The notes: generated from the letters alone by a model not told the origin. A stretch of DNA of 64,000 bases from Myoxocephalus aenaeus (GCA_038501785.1 JBAMJR010000189.1:6349001-6413000); one strand, 5' to 3'. Shown: positions 53,100-63,629, counted from the stretch's first letter. Program-made: numbers and translations.

Positions 53100-56000
53100 A
53101 GAGGAGGGGGAGGGGTCTAATATTAAGAGAAAAAAATTGGATATTCTCTGAGATTAGATTCAATTTAGGAGGAAAAAAAACTCACAATTCTCAATAATAT
53201 CTTCTCAAAGTCCTGATGCTTGTGGTGATTTATGAGTATTTCCTTATTGCTAAATCCAATTGTGAAGTATAATATGAGTACCGTACTTTTCGGGTTATAA
53301 GCCGCTACTGCCTTCGGTCAGTGTCCCCGACAGCTCCCTGCTGTAGCCGGCTGGGGCTCCTGCTAGCGCTCCGTCACTTCCCCGCTAACTTCCGCTAGCT
53401 CCCTGAAAACCACCGAAGGTAGCGGGACCAGGCTCGACACCCGACTTGGGCAGAGGGGACGCGGGCAGTAGCAGCAGCAGCGGGCAGTAGCAGCAGCAGT
53501 GGCCGGTAGCATCAGAAGCGCTAGCTAGCAGCGCTACTAGCAGCGCTACTAGCAGCGCTAACTAGCAGCGCTACTAGCTTGTTACAGCGGGGACACTGAT
53601 CAGCCGTAGGAGCGGCTTATAACCCGAGAAGTACGGTAAGTCATCCACTGCAGGTTGAAGCAACCTTGTAAAGTGAAGTGAAAACATCAAACTATATGCC
53701 TTGGATGGATCTTGGATTATGAGCCTTCTCCCCTGGCTCAGAGTATGAAATAAGTGAGCACCCTGAGATATATTCCATGTGCTGTCTGGAGCTGGTCAGG
53801 TAACGCTCTGCTTCATGTTCTTCCCAACAGAGTGCTCTCTCGGCGTGGATGTCCAGGCCGACGTCGTCCTCCTGGTGGACGGCTCCTACAGCATCGGTCT
53901 GGCTAACTTCGCCAAAGTGAGAGCTTTCCTGGAGGTGCTGGTGACCACCTTCGACATCGGGCGGGATAAGGTCCAGATCAGCTTGGTCCAGTACAGCCGG
54001 GACCCCCACACAGAGTTTTACCTGAACACTCACCAAGACCTGAACGCCATGGTCAAGGCCGTGCGGACGTTCCCGTACCGCGGCGGCTCCACCAACACCG
54101 GCCGGGCCATGAACTACGTGAGAGAGAAGGTCTTCCAGACCTCCAGGGGGGCGCGCCCCAACGTTCCCCGTGTCAACATCCTGCTCACCGACGGGAAGTC
54201 GTCCGACGCCTTCCAGGAGCCGGCCACCAAGCTGAGGAACGCCGACGTGGAGATCTTCGCCGTGGGCGTCAAGGACGCTGTGCGGACGGAGCTGGAGGCC
54301 ATCGCCAACGAGCCCGCCGACACCCACGTGTACACCGTAGAGGACTTCGATGCCTTCCAGAGGATCTCCAAAGAGCTCACGCAGTCCATCTGTCTGAGGA
54401 TCGAGCAGGAGCTCAGCATCATCAAGCAGAGGAGTGAGTAGTGATCTGTGATCTGTGATCCGCTACGCTGACGACGGGGCGCTTTATTGCTGCTTTAGGG
54501 TTTTAAATTGGTTCTGATTGTTTCTGATTGATTCTGGTGTGTCAGATTCTGGCTTCGTACCTGTCACGTTGTTTGAGTCAGAAAAGAAAACCAAATCATG
54601 TTGAAAGCAAAAAAAGACCTTTCTTTTAAGCAGAATTAGACTGCAGTAAACATGAATAACAAGGTATTTTCTGGTTCTTACTGTGTAAAAAACGTAATGA
54701 AAAATATAAATACTGGGGAATGTTGCCTGTTTTCTACTAGTTTTAACTCAAGTTGGATTGTGTCTTTAACTATATGGATGGAAACTATGAATTACTTGGT
54801 TTGAATAGTCACATTTCAGTTATGGTCACACTGGGTAAGGCAGTCAGACATTATATTATTAATATTTTGAGAGCAGTTTCTCCTGATAAAGATTGTTCAG
54901 TATGAGAATAGTTGTTTAAGTTGCTAATACTTAGCATCATTTATGTCACAAGCTAGCTTAGCATGAACCCAGTTGTATGAAACATGGAGCACCAGACTGT
55001 TTATTCTCTTCAAGTGAGCTGAAGACTTAAAATGGCTTTGAGAAGAACTCTTAAAGTTGCTGTTAATGAACAGAACTATACTCGTTGATTATGAGTTTTT
55101 ATATAATTTAGTGCATATGAATGAGCTTACATTCATTTATCTTGCTAATTACACATGTTAATTCTTTTTGGAATTGCTGGTGGTTTAAACTACAGTTTCT
55201 TCAGCATAACATCATCAAACATGGAGAGCTAAAAATGTTTATTGATGATGCAAAATATACTTTATTTATATAAAAAAAATAGTTGTTTGGGTCGGACTCA
55301 GATACAGTTTGTTTTGAGGTGTTCTTTAGATGAAGATACGTGTAAAACATAATACTAAGAAAACTCCAAGGTTCCCTCATTCAAAAATGTATAGGCCTTT
55401 ACTATTACAGTCATGTGACGCGTTTTGGCATCAAGTGGCAAATTATAGTGAAGAGCAAATGTTCCACATGTCAATTGTTTAAAAAGAGAGCGCCTTGGAG
55501 TTTCCTTGTTCTTCATTTATTTGTGTTTGTACTCTGAACATTGATGAATGCTTTTCATCAGACTCAAATTAACCTGACTTCACTACCAGTCAACTATTAT
55601 GATTTGGAGCATTGATAGTGATCAAAGCAACATTTCAGCCATCAACTGCTGCAGCAGTCCGATGTTGGAGTCTAGCGTGTAACAGAATACAGAGCAGCTC
55701 CAGCATACTTTCATGTCACTCCTCCCGTCTGTTTCTTTTCATCCGAGCCTCCTCCTCGCCTCAATGTGTTAAACACATGTCCACCTTTTGATCTTTCAAG
55801 GGCAGAGTGAGTTCCTGCATGTGGAAATATTAGAAGTGGGTCAAATGGTGTCTGCAGCAGAGACGTCTTTGCGTTTGTTTCAACCCAGTCGGAGCGCCAG
55901 ATGACGGTCCGTCACGTATCCGCAGACTAAAGACTGTGTGAATGCATTCTTTGTGCCGAAATCGTTAGCCCACCCCCGAACATCTGGTCGTCAAGTTTAA

Positions 56001-59000
56001 ACAAGCGAGAGGAGTATCTCGCAAAATGCTGTTTCACCCACTTAACGTGGAATATTAATCACTCTCTCTGCTTTGCCAAAAGGAGCTTCCAGGTTTGCCA
56101 GCGGCACAGAGTGTGACTCACACGCGGCACAGAGTGTGACTCACACCGACTGGCGATTATATCATTCTTATATAATAATGACTCTATGTCAACAGAGAAG
56201 AAGTGTGCAGGAGTGGCGCCGTCCCGGCTCCGTAGCTCCTCATGTATTCTGAATGATTGGCTGTCAGGTTCGTACATTGTACATCTTTTGTTAAGGCCTC
56301 ATGGATTCCTTCATGTGGTTTATGTTTTTTCACGAGAGTCTTGGTGGTTTTGTTATTTTGTGTGCAAAAATGCAAATCCATCAAGATAAAGTTTCAGCTC
56401 AGTTTGCAGTATCCATAATACGACTCACGGTTCAGATCGGATCACAGTACAGAGTCACAGAGTCAGGGTACAGAAACAAAGAGTCACAGAGTCACAGTAC
56501 AGGGTCACGGTACAGAGTCACGGTACAGAGTCACAGTACAGAGTCACAGTCACACAGTCACAGAGTCAGACAGTCACAGAGTCACAGTACGGCGTCCGGT
56601 TAGAGCGCCCAGGAGGCGGGACACGAGACAAAAACAAAGAGTCTCTTGCTGTTCCTTGAACCTGTCTGACGATTTTGGCGTCGGCCCTGAATGACCCTCG
56701 GGGGTTTGGGTTCTAGATGCGTTCAGGGTCGCAGTGTGAAAGGGGCTTATGGGGATGAAAAAAATACCCTGAAAGATAACTGTCAACCACCGTGGACCGT
56801 GGACCGTAAACCACAGGAGGACTTTTCAAGAGGATGCCCATAGACATGACATCTGCTCGTGGTACTTTAAAACATTCTAGTCGGTTTGAGCTGTGATTTA
56901 TTTTGTGTTAAATAGATAATAAATGACCCAAATGTCTGGTGGTTTATGGATAAACAAGTTTATGCTTGTGTTTTGTATTGTATCTGAGGGGCATTCAGAT
57001 GTTGAATATTAGTCCTGTTGATTCTCATTCAATGTTTCTCTAACGTCCTCCATAAATTAAGATGAGTAAAAAGAGGATTTGTCCTGTTAGATTAAAATCT
57101 CTTCAGAGTTTCTGCATGTGCTCGATTTAAAATCCTTTTAACTTTGGAACTGTCTCCCATTGGACATCAAATCTGTAGACACAAGAAAACGCTTCTGAAG
57201 ACAAAGTTAGTTTATTTTGATTCCTTTTATGTTTGTAGTTGGATGCGTGGGTCTTTTATTTGCTCCCCTCCCTCTCCCTGCAGGCTTGACCCAACCGAGG
57301 GCCCTCACCTTCTCAGACGTAGGCTCCAGGAGCTTCAGGGCCGCCTGGGAGATCGACGCCACCGACGTGGAGTCCTACCTGGTTCAGTTCAAGCCGGCGG
57401 ACGACGAGGACAACCACTACGTGTCCATGTCGGTGCCCGGGGCCACGCTCGCCACCGTCCTGCCCCACCTCGCCCCGCTCACCCGCTATGAAGTCAACGT
57501 CCACGCTCAGTACGACAAGGGGGACAGCCTGCCCGTGACCGGCTACGAGACCACGTCAGAAGGTATGTGGACCATGTGCATGAGCGTGTGTTTAAACGGG
57601 AGCGGCCGCTAACGAGAACTAACCCCCTGCCGTCGACGCAGAGCTCGGCTCCGTGCACTCCCTGAGAGTATCCGAGGAGACCGCGGGCAGCTTCAGGGTG
57701 TCGTGGCAGCCGGCTCCGGGAGACGTCGCCCGCTACCGGTTGACCTACGAACCCGCGGGGGACGAGAGCTCCAGGCTGGAGACGACCACCGCCGGCCCCG
57801 AGACCACGACCGTGCTGCAAGAGCTGCAGCCGAAAACCACCTACCGGGTCACTGTCACGCCCGAATACAGGTCCGGCTCCGGAGGGCCGCTGCAGACGGA
57901 TGGCACCACCAAAGAAGGTGACCGCTTGTTACGCTTTTATGGATTAGAAGAGAACACTATTTGGCACAGGATGATTCCCCCAGAGAAAACAATTTGGAGG
58001 TTTTTTGCATCAAAAATCTCACAATGTGTTAATGTGAAAACCTCCGACCAGAACACAAGAATGTCATTGAAATATTACTGGACTTACTGGACTCGGAGTG
58101 CGTTGCTGTTTCTCGTGTCAGCGGTTTCTCAGTGTCCATCGAGCAGAAACGTCAATAAATCAGTTCAGAATTTATTGTAGAAACATAAACTGCTTATAAC
58201 CTCAGATCTTGTCAAGATGTAAACAACGTTAGAAAGAAAAAACAAACGGTGTGATACACGGCAACATTACACCACCTGCATCGGCCAGAGCATGATGCAT
58301 GATGGAAAATGTAGTGCCAACGCTGATGAAACAAGCAAAAGCAACACAATGTACGTTACAAAATCATTGAAAATGTACGCTATCAGAACATTTTAAGTAT
58401 TATTCAGAACAAGGTCTTGTATCAGAAGAACTCTCTCAAAACCTTTTTCAAATAATAAGTTTGTCATAAAAAGTGTCCTGCAACATGAGTAGTTTGGAGG
58501 AGGAGGGGGATTCACAAACTGTGGAACTCCAGCTGGGCAATGTCCTTAATTTAAAGCCCCCAAAAATAAATTATTTAAAATCTTTTAAAGACAATAGTTA
58601 TTTCATAAACACATCACATTAAATTATGTAAAACTCACTGGTCAGGTTCAATGTCCGTGGTTATTGATCCACATCAGATGTCTTCAGATCATTCAGACAA
58701 TAAAAACTATAAAAACTGCATATTTAAAACGATGGATTATGAAAACATTCTGTCTTTTCCCTCTATTTGCGTCAAGTTCACAGTGAAAATACGTATTTAT
58801 TCTTTTTTAGTTATTTTTTTTTAAAGTCGCCATCTGTCATGTGGCGTTTGCTTTCCTTAAAAAAGAAAAGAAAAAGAAAGAAAAGTCCTGAGTGCCAGGA
58901 GTCCACACATCCTTGACTCCTAGCCTGCAGTGTTAGTGCAACCTGCCACTTGTCAAGCTCCTCGTCAGATCTGTGCGGCCTTACAGGGAAAGGAATGAAA

Positions 59001-60497
59001 ACACACGCAGAAGCAAAGGAAAGCTGGGAAATGGAGAAGTTCAACTTTGGTGATCTCTCTCTCCCGGAGGAACGTCAACCTTGAGCCAAATGAACGGAAG
59101 TAAACAATTCGCATTGCTGTTTCCCGTGGCAACCAAATTTGAGCGTGCGATTCGTCCAGCTCCGTCAGGCGGAAGAGGAGGAGGAAGAGCTGATTTTATA
59201 CAGAAAAAAGAGGCGGGATTGATCCCAGCTTGCACCTCTTTGACATGAAACACCCAGCTGGCTTCCCCCCCCTCGCCCCCCCCCCCCGTTACATTATTGT
59301 TCCCATTACAATGTTTACTGTGCCATGACTTTATCTCAGAACTATGAATTGCCTCGAGGCTTTTCATGAATTGCCCAGTTTTGCTTGCAGCCTTTTTCCA
59401 CAAAGTCTTGTGTTGGCACAAAAACTACAACATACCAGTTGGGAAATCATATTTCTTTCCTTAATGTTCTGACTACTACATGGGGAAGAAACAGAAGTAC
59501 CGTTCACTTAAAAACACACAAAAACACACAGTCAACAATAAGACTTCACAGTCCCCACTCAGGCGGAACATGAGTAACCTCTTTATTTAAACAATTGTAT
59601 TTTAAAAGGAATTACGTGAACATGCTCTACTTACACAGATGCACGTCCTGGTAGCAGCCCAGTTCGAACTGGAGCAACTGGGAGTTCAGTGTCCTGGTCA
59701 AGGACATCTCACGCAGAATGTTTCTCATCCACGTTTCATCCAGTAAAGGACAGGATTCGTGATTATTAGGCCTGTTTATCCACCGTTTGTCTGTGGATCA
59801 CTAATAATCCATGCCCATATTCTTTATAACATAAGTATGGAGAAATATATGTGTTCTTATCAGACATTATCCTTTTTCAAATTATTTTGATTAAGTTACA
59901 TGAATCTTTAGTTAATTTAAATGCTTAATTAAAAAAAAAAGGCCAACAAAGGTAAAACGATCTGGAATCAGCTGAAGGTGTCGGTCGTTCCTCTCAAGTT
60001 ACGCAAAGAAAGATCGACAACCGCTGCTACATGCTTTTTATTGTTTGAATTATGAAACACAGATCTTCAGTCGAGTGTAACCATGAAAAGATAATGACAA
60101 ATTATTTCACACCAAATCTAAGAATTTAAATCAAATATCAATATGAAATATCAATATCTTCCAAAAACACCAAACACTTGAGAATTTATTGATTGACCCC
60201 TGACCTTGTTCCCAACCTCCTCAGCCCGGGGTTCCCCTCGCGACCTGAGGGTTTTCGACGAGACCGCGTCCTCCATGAAGGTCTCCTGGGAGCCGGCACC
60301 GGGGAACGTGCTCCAGTACCGCGTGGCGTACAAACCCTCCGGCGGCGGCCCCGGGAAGGAAGTGTCGGTAAAAGGCGACAGCAGGACCACCCTCCTCAAG
60401 AACCTGCAGCCGGGAACCCAGTACGACATCTCCGTCAGCGCACGATACCCTTCCGGCCCGGGCAACGCCCTGGAGGGGCGGGGCTCCACGCTAGAAG
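37675..60497 (+). CDS. col12a1: Collagen alpha-1(XII) chain, N-terminal part (gene continues right)
   Basis: Fibril-associated (FACIT) collagen of the extracellular matrix. Twelve coding exons are visible: 37675-37750, 41177-41293, 42747-42890, 44594-44653, 45751-46014, 49163-49327, 51547-51720, 52345-52635, 53831-54433, 57284-57562, 57642-57917, 60225-60497. All splice sites are GT-AG and every junction is phase 1. The translation is open for about 907 residues and gives signal peptide, FN3, linker, VWA, FN3, VWA, FN3, FN3, FN3, which agrees in order and residue spacing with the long form of collagen XII. The remaining FN3 and VWA domains, the thrombospondin-like domain and the triple helices are beyond the window. 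Collagen XIV has a similar start but the synteny supports XII. Confidence 0.95.
37757..37808. repeat. (CTC)n microsatellite in col12a1 intron 2
   Basis: Seventeen CTC triplets begin a few bases after the exon 2 donor. Confidence 0.95.
38359..38373 (+). promoter_or_regulatory. CTCF-like core motif in col12a1 intron 2
   Basis: ACACCAGGGGGCGCCC, close to the CTCF core, about 700 bases downstream of the start codon exon. Confidence 0.5.
38709..38764. ncRNA. near-perfect hairpin (possible small-RNA precursor)
   Basis: The arms 38709-38729 and 38744-38764 pair over 21 positions with one mismatch (GTCAAAGTATTCCACATGGA on the left arm), with a 14-base TA-rich loop. The geometry resembles a pre-miRNA or a tiny MITE; expression is unknown and no known miRNA is recognised. 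Confidence 0.3.
38862..38944. repeat. (TG)n microsatellite
   Basis: About 41 TG dinucleotides in col12a1 intron 2. Confidence 0.95.
39325..39440. repeat. short tandem repeat GATTACCGT(G/T)A
   Basis: About ten imperfect copies of an 11 bp unit. Confidence 0.8.
41177..42890 (+). CDS. col12a1: col12a1 exons 3-4: first fibronectin type III domain
   Basis: Exon 3 (41177-41293) begins VEPPTDLRFKILNENTVQ and has the B-strand Trp in MMWSKP. Exon 4 (42747-42890) continues with TLPASATKTSIPDLTPDVDY and ends at SGQLT. Together they form one FN3 domain (residues about 26-112) split by a 1.45 kb intron, unlike the single-exon FN3 domains further on. Confidence 0.93.
41990..42125. repeat. imperfect tandem (about 57 bp) in col12a1 intron 3
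   Basis: Two and a half copies containing AGGTAAACTTAACTGACAGA and AACTAATGTTAGC. Confidence 0.75.
42891..44593 (+). other. col12a1: col12a1 intron 4
   Basis: Non-coding. At about 43905-43990 there is one reverse-orientation unit of the 73 bp repeat family (GCAGCTTTAACACATGAAGC). Otherwise nothing assignable. Confidence 0.7.
44594..44653 (+). CDS. col12a1: col12a1 exon 5: linker
   Basis: A 60-base, phase-1/phase-1 exon encoding a hydrophilic linker (ESSGGTRGPSRKPDSSDSV) between FN3-1 and VWA-1. It has TCTTTCAG and GTGAGT splice sites, and its boundaries keep the frame on both sides. Confidence 0.8.
44654..45750 (+). other. col12a1: col12a1 intron 5
   Basis: The open frames at about 44800-45170 have no recognisable domain. 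Nothing else assignable. Confidence 0.6.
45751..51720 (+). CDS. col12a1: col12a1 exons 6-8: first von Willebrand factor A domain
   Basis: Exons 45751-46014, 49163-49327 and 51547-51720 encode residues about 133-333. The MIDAS metal site is visible: DxSxS as DGSWS (45792-45806), the Thr in GGDTKTGDAL across the exon 6/7 junction, and the Asp in LLIITDGRSED. The domain closes with FNVANFNQIKNVQRELITQV. Intact metal-coordinating residues suggest a ligand-competent fold. Confidence 0.94.
47026..47478. repeat. 29 bp minisatellite in col12a1 intron 6
   Basis: About 15 copies of a unit beginning GAGCTAAACTCCTTGGTATA and ending GTTTACTTG, with variants (extra AAACA, GGGCTAAA, GGTGTAG). Confidence 0.95.
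47674..48515 (-). mobile_element. PIF/Harbinger element with HARBI1-like remnant
   Basis: TIRs GGGTGGGTTGCACCAAC and GTTGGTGCAACCCAGCC are flanked by TAA duplications (47671-47673 and 48516-48518). On the minus strand 48218-47994 reads ERVPHRKIRDRLNPIEFYDN and then SQRYRFTKESLIYL and AVPPLLQLLVAG, which I recognise as the N-terminal part of a HARBI1-type nuclease. The DDE catalytic part is gone. The TIR-proximal interior is rich in AACCTAGGTTTAAA-like subrepeats. Confidence 0.85.
48707..49040 (+). mobile_element. Tc1/pogo-like palindromic MITE, copy 1
   Basis: Ends CCGTACTTTTCGGGTTATAA and TTATAACCCGAAAAGTACGG are perfect inverted repeats flanked by TA (48705-48706 and 49041-49042). The interior contains AGCGCTGCTAG and CTGCTGCTGCTACTGCCCGC repeats. 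It lies in col12a1 intron 6. Copy 2 at 53281 is in opposite orientation. Confidence 0.85.
49328..51546 (+). other. col12a1: col12a1 intron 7
   Basis: No named element. The stretch 49470-50160 differs in base composition and has open frames in both strands but no recognisable protein. The rest is AT-rich and plain. Confidence 0.5.
51800..52145. mobile_element. fish MITE with AGCTTAGCATAAAGACTGGA arms
   Basis: TTAGCATAAAGACTGGAAAC at about 51900 and GTTTCCAGTCTTTATGCTAA at about 52048 are inverted arms of a common fish non-autonomous repeat in col12a1 intron 8. The outer ends are unclear. Confidence 0.65.
52345..52635 (+). CDS. col12a1: col12a1 exon 9: second FN3 domain
   Basis: Residues about 334-430: VVEPVSSLKVLEVASKSVRL, Trp in AWDAPVGECSGY, then SPDTEYQISLFALRG. 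A full FN3 domain in a single 291-base exon, placed between the two VWA domains as in collagen XII. Confidence 0.95.
53034..53096. repeat. (TA)n microsatellite
   Basis: About 31 TA dinucleotides in col12a1 intron 9. Confidence 0.95.
53281..53636 (-). mobile_element. Tc1/pogo-like palindromic MITE, copy 2 (inverted)
   Basis: Ends CCGTACTTTTCGGGTTATAA and TTATAACCCGAGAAGTACGG are flanked by TA. The interior is the reverse complement of copy 1: the CTGATCAGCCGTAGGAGCGG end is on the right here and on the left in copy 1. It lies in col12a1 intron 9. Confidence 0.85.
53831..54433 (+). CDS. col12a1: col12a1 exon 10: second VWA domain in one exon
   Basis: A single 603-base exon (residues about 431-631) holds an entire VWA domain: DxSxS as DGSYS (53878-53892), Thr in GGSTNTGRAM, Asp in ILLTDGKSSDA, and the closing FDAFQRISKELTQSICLRIE. 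Metal-site residues are intact. VWA-1 of the same protein is cut by two introns. Confidence 0.96.
54434..57283 (+). other. col12a1: col12a1 intron 10
   Basis: Non-coding, 2.85 kb. A short tandem of GTCACAGTACAGAGTCAC-like units at 56430-56590 is the only structure I see. Confidence 0.7.
56430..56590. repeat. 17-18 bp tandem GAGTCAC(A/G)GTACA
   Basis: Roughly eight imperfect copies, mixing CACAGAGT and GGTACAGAGT variants. Confidence 0.8.
57284..57562 (+). CDS. col12a1: col12a1 exon 11: FN3 domain 3
   Basis: Residues about 632-724: LTQPRALTFSDVGSRSFRAA with W in AAWEID, VESYLVQFKP, and LTRYEVNVHAQY. Single-exon FN3 with acceptor CTCTCCCTGCAG. Confidence 0.95.
57642..57917 (+). CDS. col12a1: col12a1 exon 12: FN3 domain 4
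   Basis: Residues about 725-816: ELGSVHSLRVSEETAGSFRV, SWQPAPGDVARYRL, LQPKTTYRVTVTPEY. It is separated from exon 11 by an intron of only 79 bases. Confidence 0.95.
57918..60224 (+). other. col12a1: col12a1 intron 12
   Basis: Non-coding; a C-rich run at about 59268-59287 is the only notable tract. Confidence 0.7.
60225..60497 (+). CDS. col12a1: col12a1 exon 13: FN3 domain 5
   Basis: Residues about 817-907: ARGSPRDLRVFDETASSMKV, SWEPAPGNVLQYRVAY, LQPGTQYDISVSARY. Closely similar to exon 12 (both have SW-PAPG-V--YR), suggesting tandem domain duplication. It is the last coding exon in the window. Confidence 0.95.
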
Positions 60498-60539
60498 GTA
60501 AACAACTTACATTTCTGTTAAATGAAAAATGCATTCTCT

Positions 60540-61350
60540 CTACAGACCACCAGGGGGCGACTTCTCTGGTTGTATAGAAGTCTATGCTTCATGTGGTAAA
60601 GCTGCATTCTCTCTCCTGACCAGCAGGGGGCGACTCCTTTGGTTGTATAGAAGTCTATGCTTCATGTGGTAAAGCTGCATTCTCTCTCCTGACCAGCAGG
60701 GGGCGACTCCTTTGGTTGTATAGAAGTCTATGCTTCATGTGTTAAAGCTGCATTCTCTCTGCTGACCAGCAGGGGGTGACTCCCGTTTGTATTGAAGTCT
60801 ATGCTTCATGTGTTAAAGCTGCATTCTCTCTCCTCACCACCAGGGGGAGACGCCTCTGGTTGTATAGAAGTATATGCTTCATGTGTTAAAGCTGATCATA
60901 AAGCAGTGGATGCTTTGGGGCGGGGCTACAGGGTGATTGACAGGTCTCTACCGGAGACCTATACGGAGTCTCTACGTCACTCCTGCTCAATCCAGATATG
61001 GTCACTTCCTGTCACTGGTTGCACAAAAAAACAAGATGTGACGGCCAAAGTGCTGAACTCAAGGCTTCAAAATATCAGTCCACGAACCAACGAGTGACAT
61101 CATGACGACCACGTCCATTTATACGGTCTATGATGTCACCTGATGAATGTCAGTCATTGGACTCAGAGTCATATTCTCTCTTTTATCTCTGGATTTGGTC
61201 TCCACCAACTCCTGAGGGAAACATCTATCTCTTTAGTCGCTAAATGCTAAATTCTGTGTTCACCCGCTCATCTCTGGAAACACTGAGACTGAGCCAGATG
61301 AGCTAAAACATCCTCAAAAGCCCCCCGATGGGGCGCTAATCCTCCTTCAG
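60540..61350 (+). repeat. 73 bp tandem repeat array with CTCF-like cores, plus 3' module
   Basis: Five units at 73, 73, 73 and 71 bp spacing, each with GACCASCAGGGGG-type core, GGTTGTATAGAAGTCTATGC and TTCATGTGTTAAAGCTGCAT. They are followed by GGATGCTTTGGGGCGGGGCT, ATATGGTCACTTCCTGTCAC and TTTGGTCTCCACCAACTCCT. Other copies lie at 2.5 and 6.1 kb and a single unit at 43.9 kb. Confidence 0.9.
60547..60851 (+). promoter_or_regulatory. five same-orientation CTCF-like motifs
   Basis: Cores at 60547 (CCACCAGGGGGCGAC), 60620 and 60693 (CCAGCAGGGGGCGAC), 60766 (CCAGCAGGGGGTGAC) and 60837 (CCACCAGGGGGAGAC). The first three fit the CTCF consensus best. Confidence 0.5.
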
Positions 61351-62317
61351 AAACACATCACTTCATACTCAGTCTTAATATAAAACATATTAACAAACTC
61401 AGGTTTAAAGTCTACTTAAGTCGAGGTACAGATACATTATTTCAGTCTAAATGTAGATGTCGCTCCCTCTAAAGTGAGCTAAAAAAACATCTGCTCTACA
61501 GACGTATAATTAGCTTTTAGTAACGCAGTCTACCAGAGATAATAAATACATCAGCATATCTTAATATCTCATGCAGAGACCCTAAAAACAGTCTGGTAAT
61601 TTAAAGCTAGACGTTATTTCTGTTGGTTCTGGCAGGCAGCTGAGACCCGCTGGTCCTCCCAGATTCAGCGACGATTGCTCCGTCGGTATTAAGCCCGAGC
61701 GGCTCAGCAACCACAGCTGAAACCGGGATGGAGCTCAGAACGTCAGCAGGGCTCTAAAAACAAACATGTGATGCTAAATGTGAGGCCAGATCCCGCTTTG
61801 GATACCTTCAAGGGTCGGCTTATTGTTACAGGAGTCATAGGAGTCATAGGAGTCATAGGAGGAGGAGGAGGAGGAGTCCAGTTAATCAAGTCAAGGTCAA
61901 GGTCATCTAGAAGAGAAGATTGTTTTACCACTGATGCCGTCAGATCATCGATTTGCTGTGTTTAAACTTCATTAAATTAAAAACAACTGTTTACATAGAA
62001 CAACAGAGATTTATCCAGAAGGTCAAAGGTAAACCAGGTGTGATCGGATTACTTTCTAAACTCTTAGTTTTTATTAATCGACTAATTTTCTGATGATTAA
62101 CTTGAATAATAATTTGGGTCGTAATAAAAAATGCAGTTTGACACTTAAAAATGATTGTTTTTGTCCGACCAACGGTCCAAAACTTATCTTAAACTTAGTA
62201 TCTTTCGGTAATATCATATATGACAAATTTAAGAACCGGAAGAACCGGAACACAGAGAGGATGTCCCAAACGTACAGGACTGCACACCAGCTGTGAGGTG
62301 TGAGAGTAAAGTATTCA

Positions 62318-62319
<2 letters not shown>

Positions 62320-62376
<57 letters not shown>
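62320..62376. repeat. (TA)n microsatellite
   Basis: About 28 TA dinucleotides. Confidence 0.95.
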
Positions 62377-62379
<3 letters not shown>

Positions 62380-62953
62380 GACTGAGAGGAGAGCCAGCAA
62401 GACCCGGCAGGAATGTGCTGGAGAGCAGGAAGGACTGACTCACCGTCTGTTTACCTTCTGTCTCCATGCGTCTCACCTTCTGTCTCCATGCGTCTCACCA
62501 TGCGTTTGTTTCTGCCGTGTTGCATTCAGGGTCTGGCTGCGACGTGTGTTGGCAAGCCCCCCAGACAGCCCTAGTGCTGGCAGGCGGCTCCTCATTACCT
62601 TCGTTTCCCTGTAGTGTAAAACCCAGCTTCACTGATACTGTACCCACATTAAAACCAGTGAGCTCACTCTCTCTTATTGTAAAAAGCCCTCTTATCGTAT
62701 AGTAAGAGCTTGTATGACGCTTCAGCCGGGGCCCTGTTTCTGTTCTGTTTATGACAAAAAGGGAGCTAAAATGGAAACTCTTCTTCGTGCCAAAGATCAG
62801 CAGGTTTACGAAGCTTTCTGTGATGCATCATAGCTGATTCAGGCTCCGCTCAAACTACCGTATACAGACCTTTTATTCATTCCTAATATGTTCAAACAAT
62901 GGAGCAGAAGATCCCGGGATAACGTCCAATGACATCCGTAGAAAGGAAGCCCA

Positions 62954-62957
<4 letters not shown>

Positions 62958-63024
<67 letters not shown>
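62958..63024. repeat. (TA)n microsatellite
   Basis: About 33 TA dinucleotides. Confidence 0.95.
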
Positions 63025-63026
<2 letters not shown>

Positions 63027-63629
63027 CTCTGCAGCTGCTTTTCTTCCACTTTTTACACTCATTTGGGCAAAACCCCAGAAGCGTGACATTAACCAGGACT
63101 TCCTGAATGTAGGACCTTGATGAGGTTTGTGAGAACCTTTTGTTAGTTTTGGGGAAAGGGAACATTTCAGGAATCACTTTGCATCTTTTAAATGATCACC
63201 TCCGTCTGAGAGGATATGTTTCCAGAAGAACTAAGAGCCAGATTGTCACGTATCGTGGTGAAAAGGACCAGCGAGGTTACCTTTTGGAGCCGATCCGAAC
63301 CCTATTCTTTACTTGAGGTTGAACGTTCGGCCTGCTGCGATCTCCCAAGTGCCATCCTAGTTTTGAATGTCTTCACCTGAAACAACCTCTTTGGGGAGGT
63401 TTTCTAGTCCATTTTCCTGTTTCCTGAGCTTTACGTTGTCCTCGGTACTTTCATGACACCTAAAACTGAAACCTCTAAAAGCAACCGCTATTCAGACGAG
63501 TTGGTCTCCACCAGGAAAGCTTTTTGATTGCAGTCGTCGTTGAGATCAATATTGGATCAAACCGACTGGCTGTTCTTTCCTCAGAGGCTTCTCTTGTGTT
63601 GTACGTGCTGAAAGACTTCAGACGGGTTT

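Noticed and set aside
60792..61097. 101-codon frame after exon 13
   Set aside because: It lies entirely in the 73 bp repeat family and its 3' module, shared with 6.1-6.6 kb.
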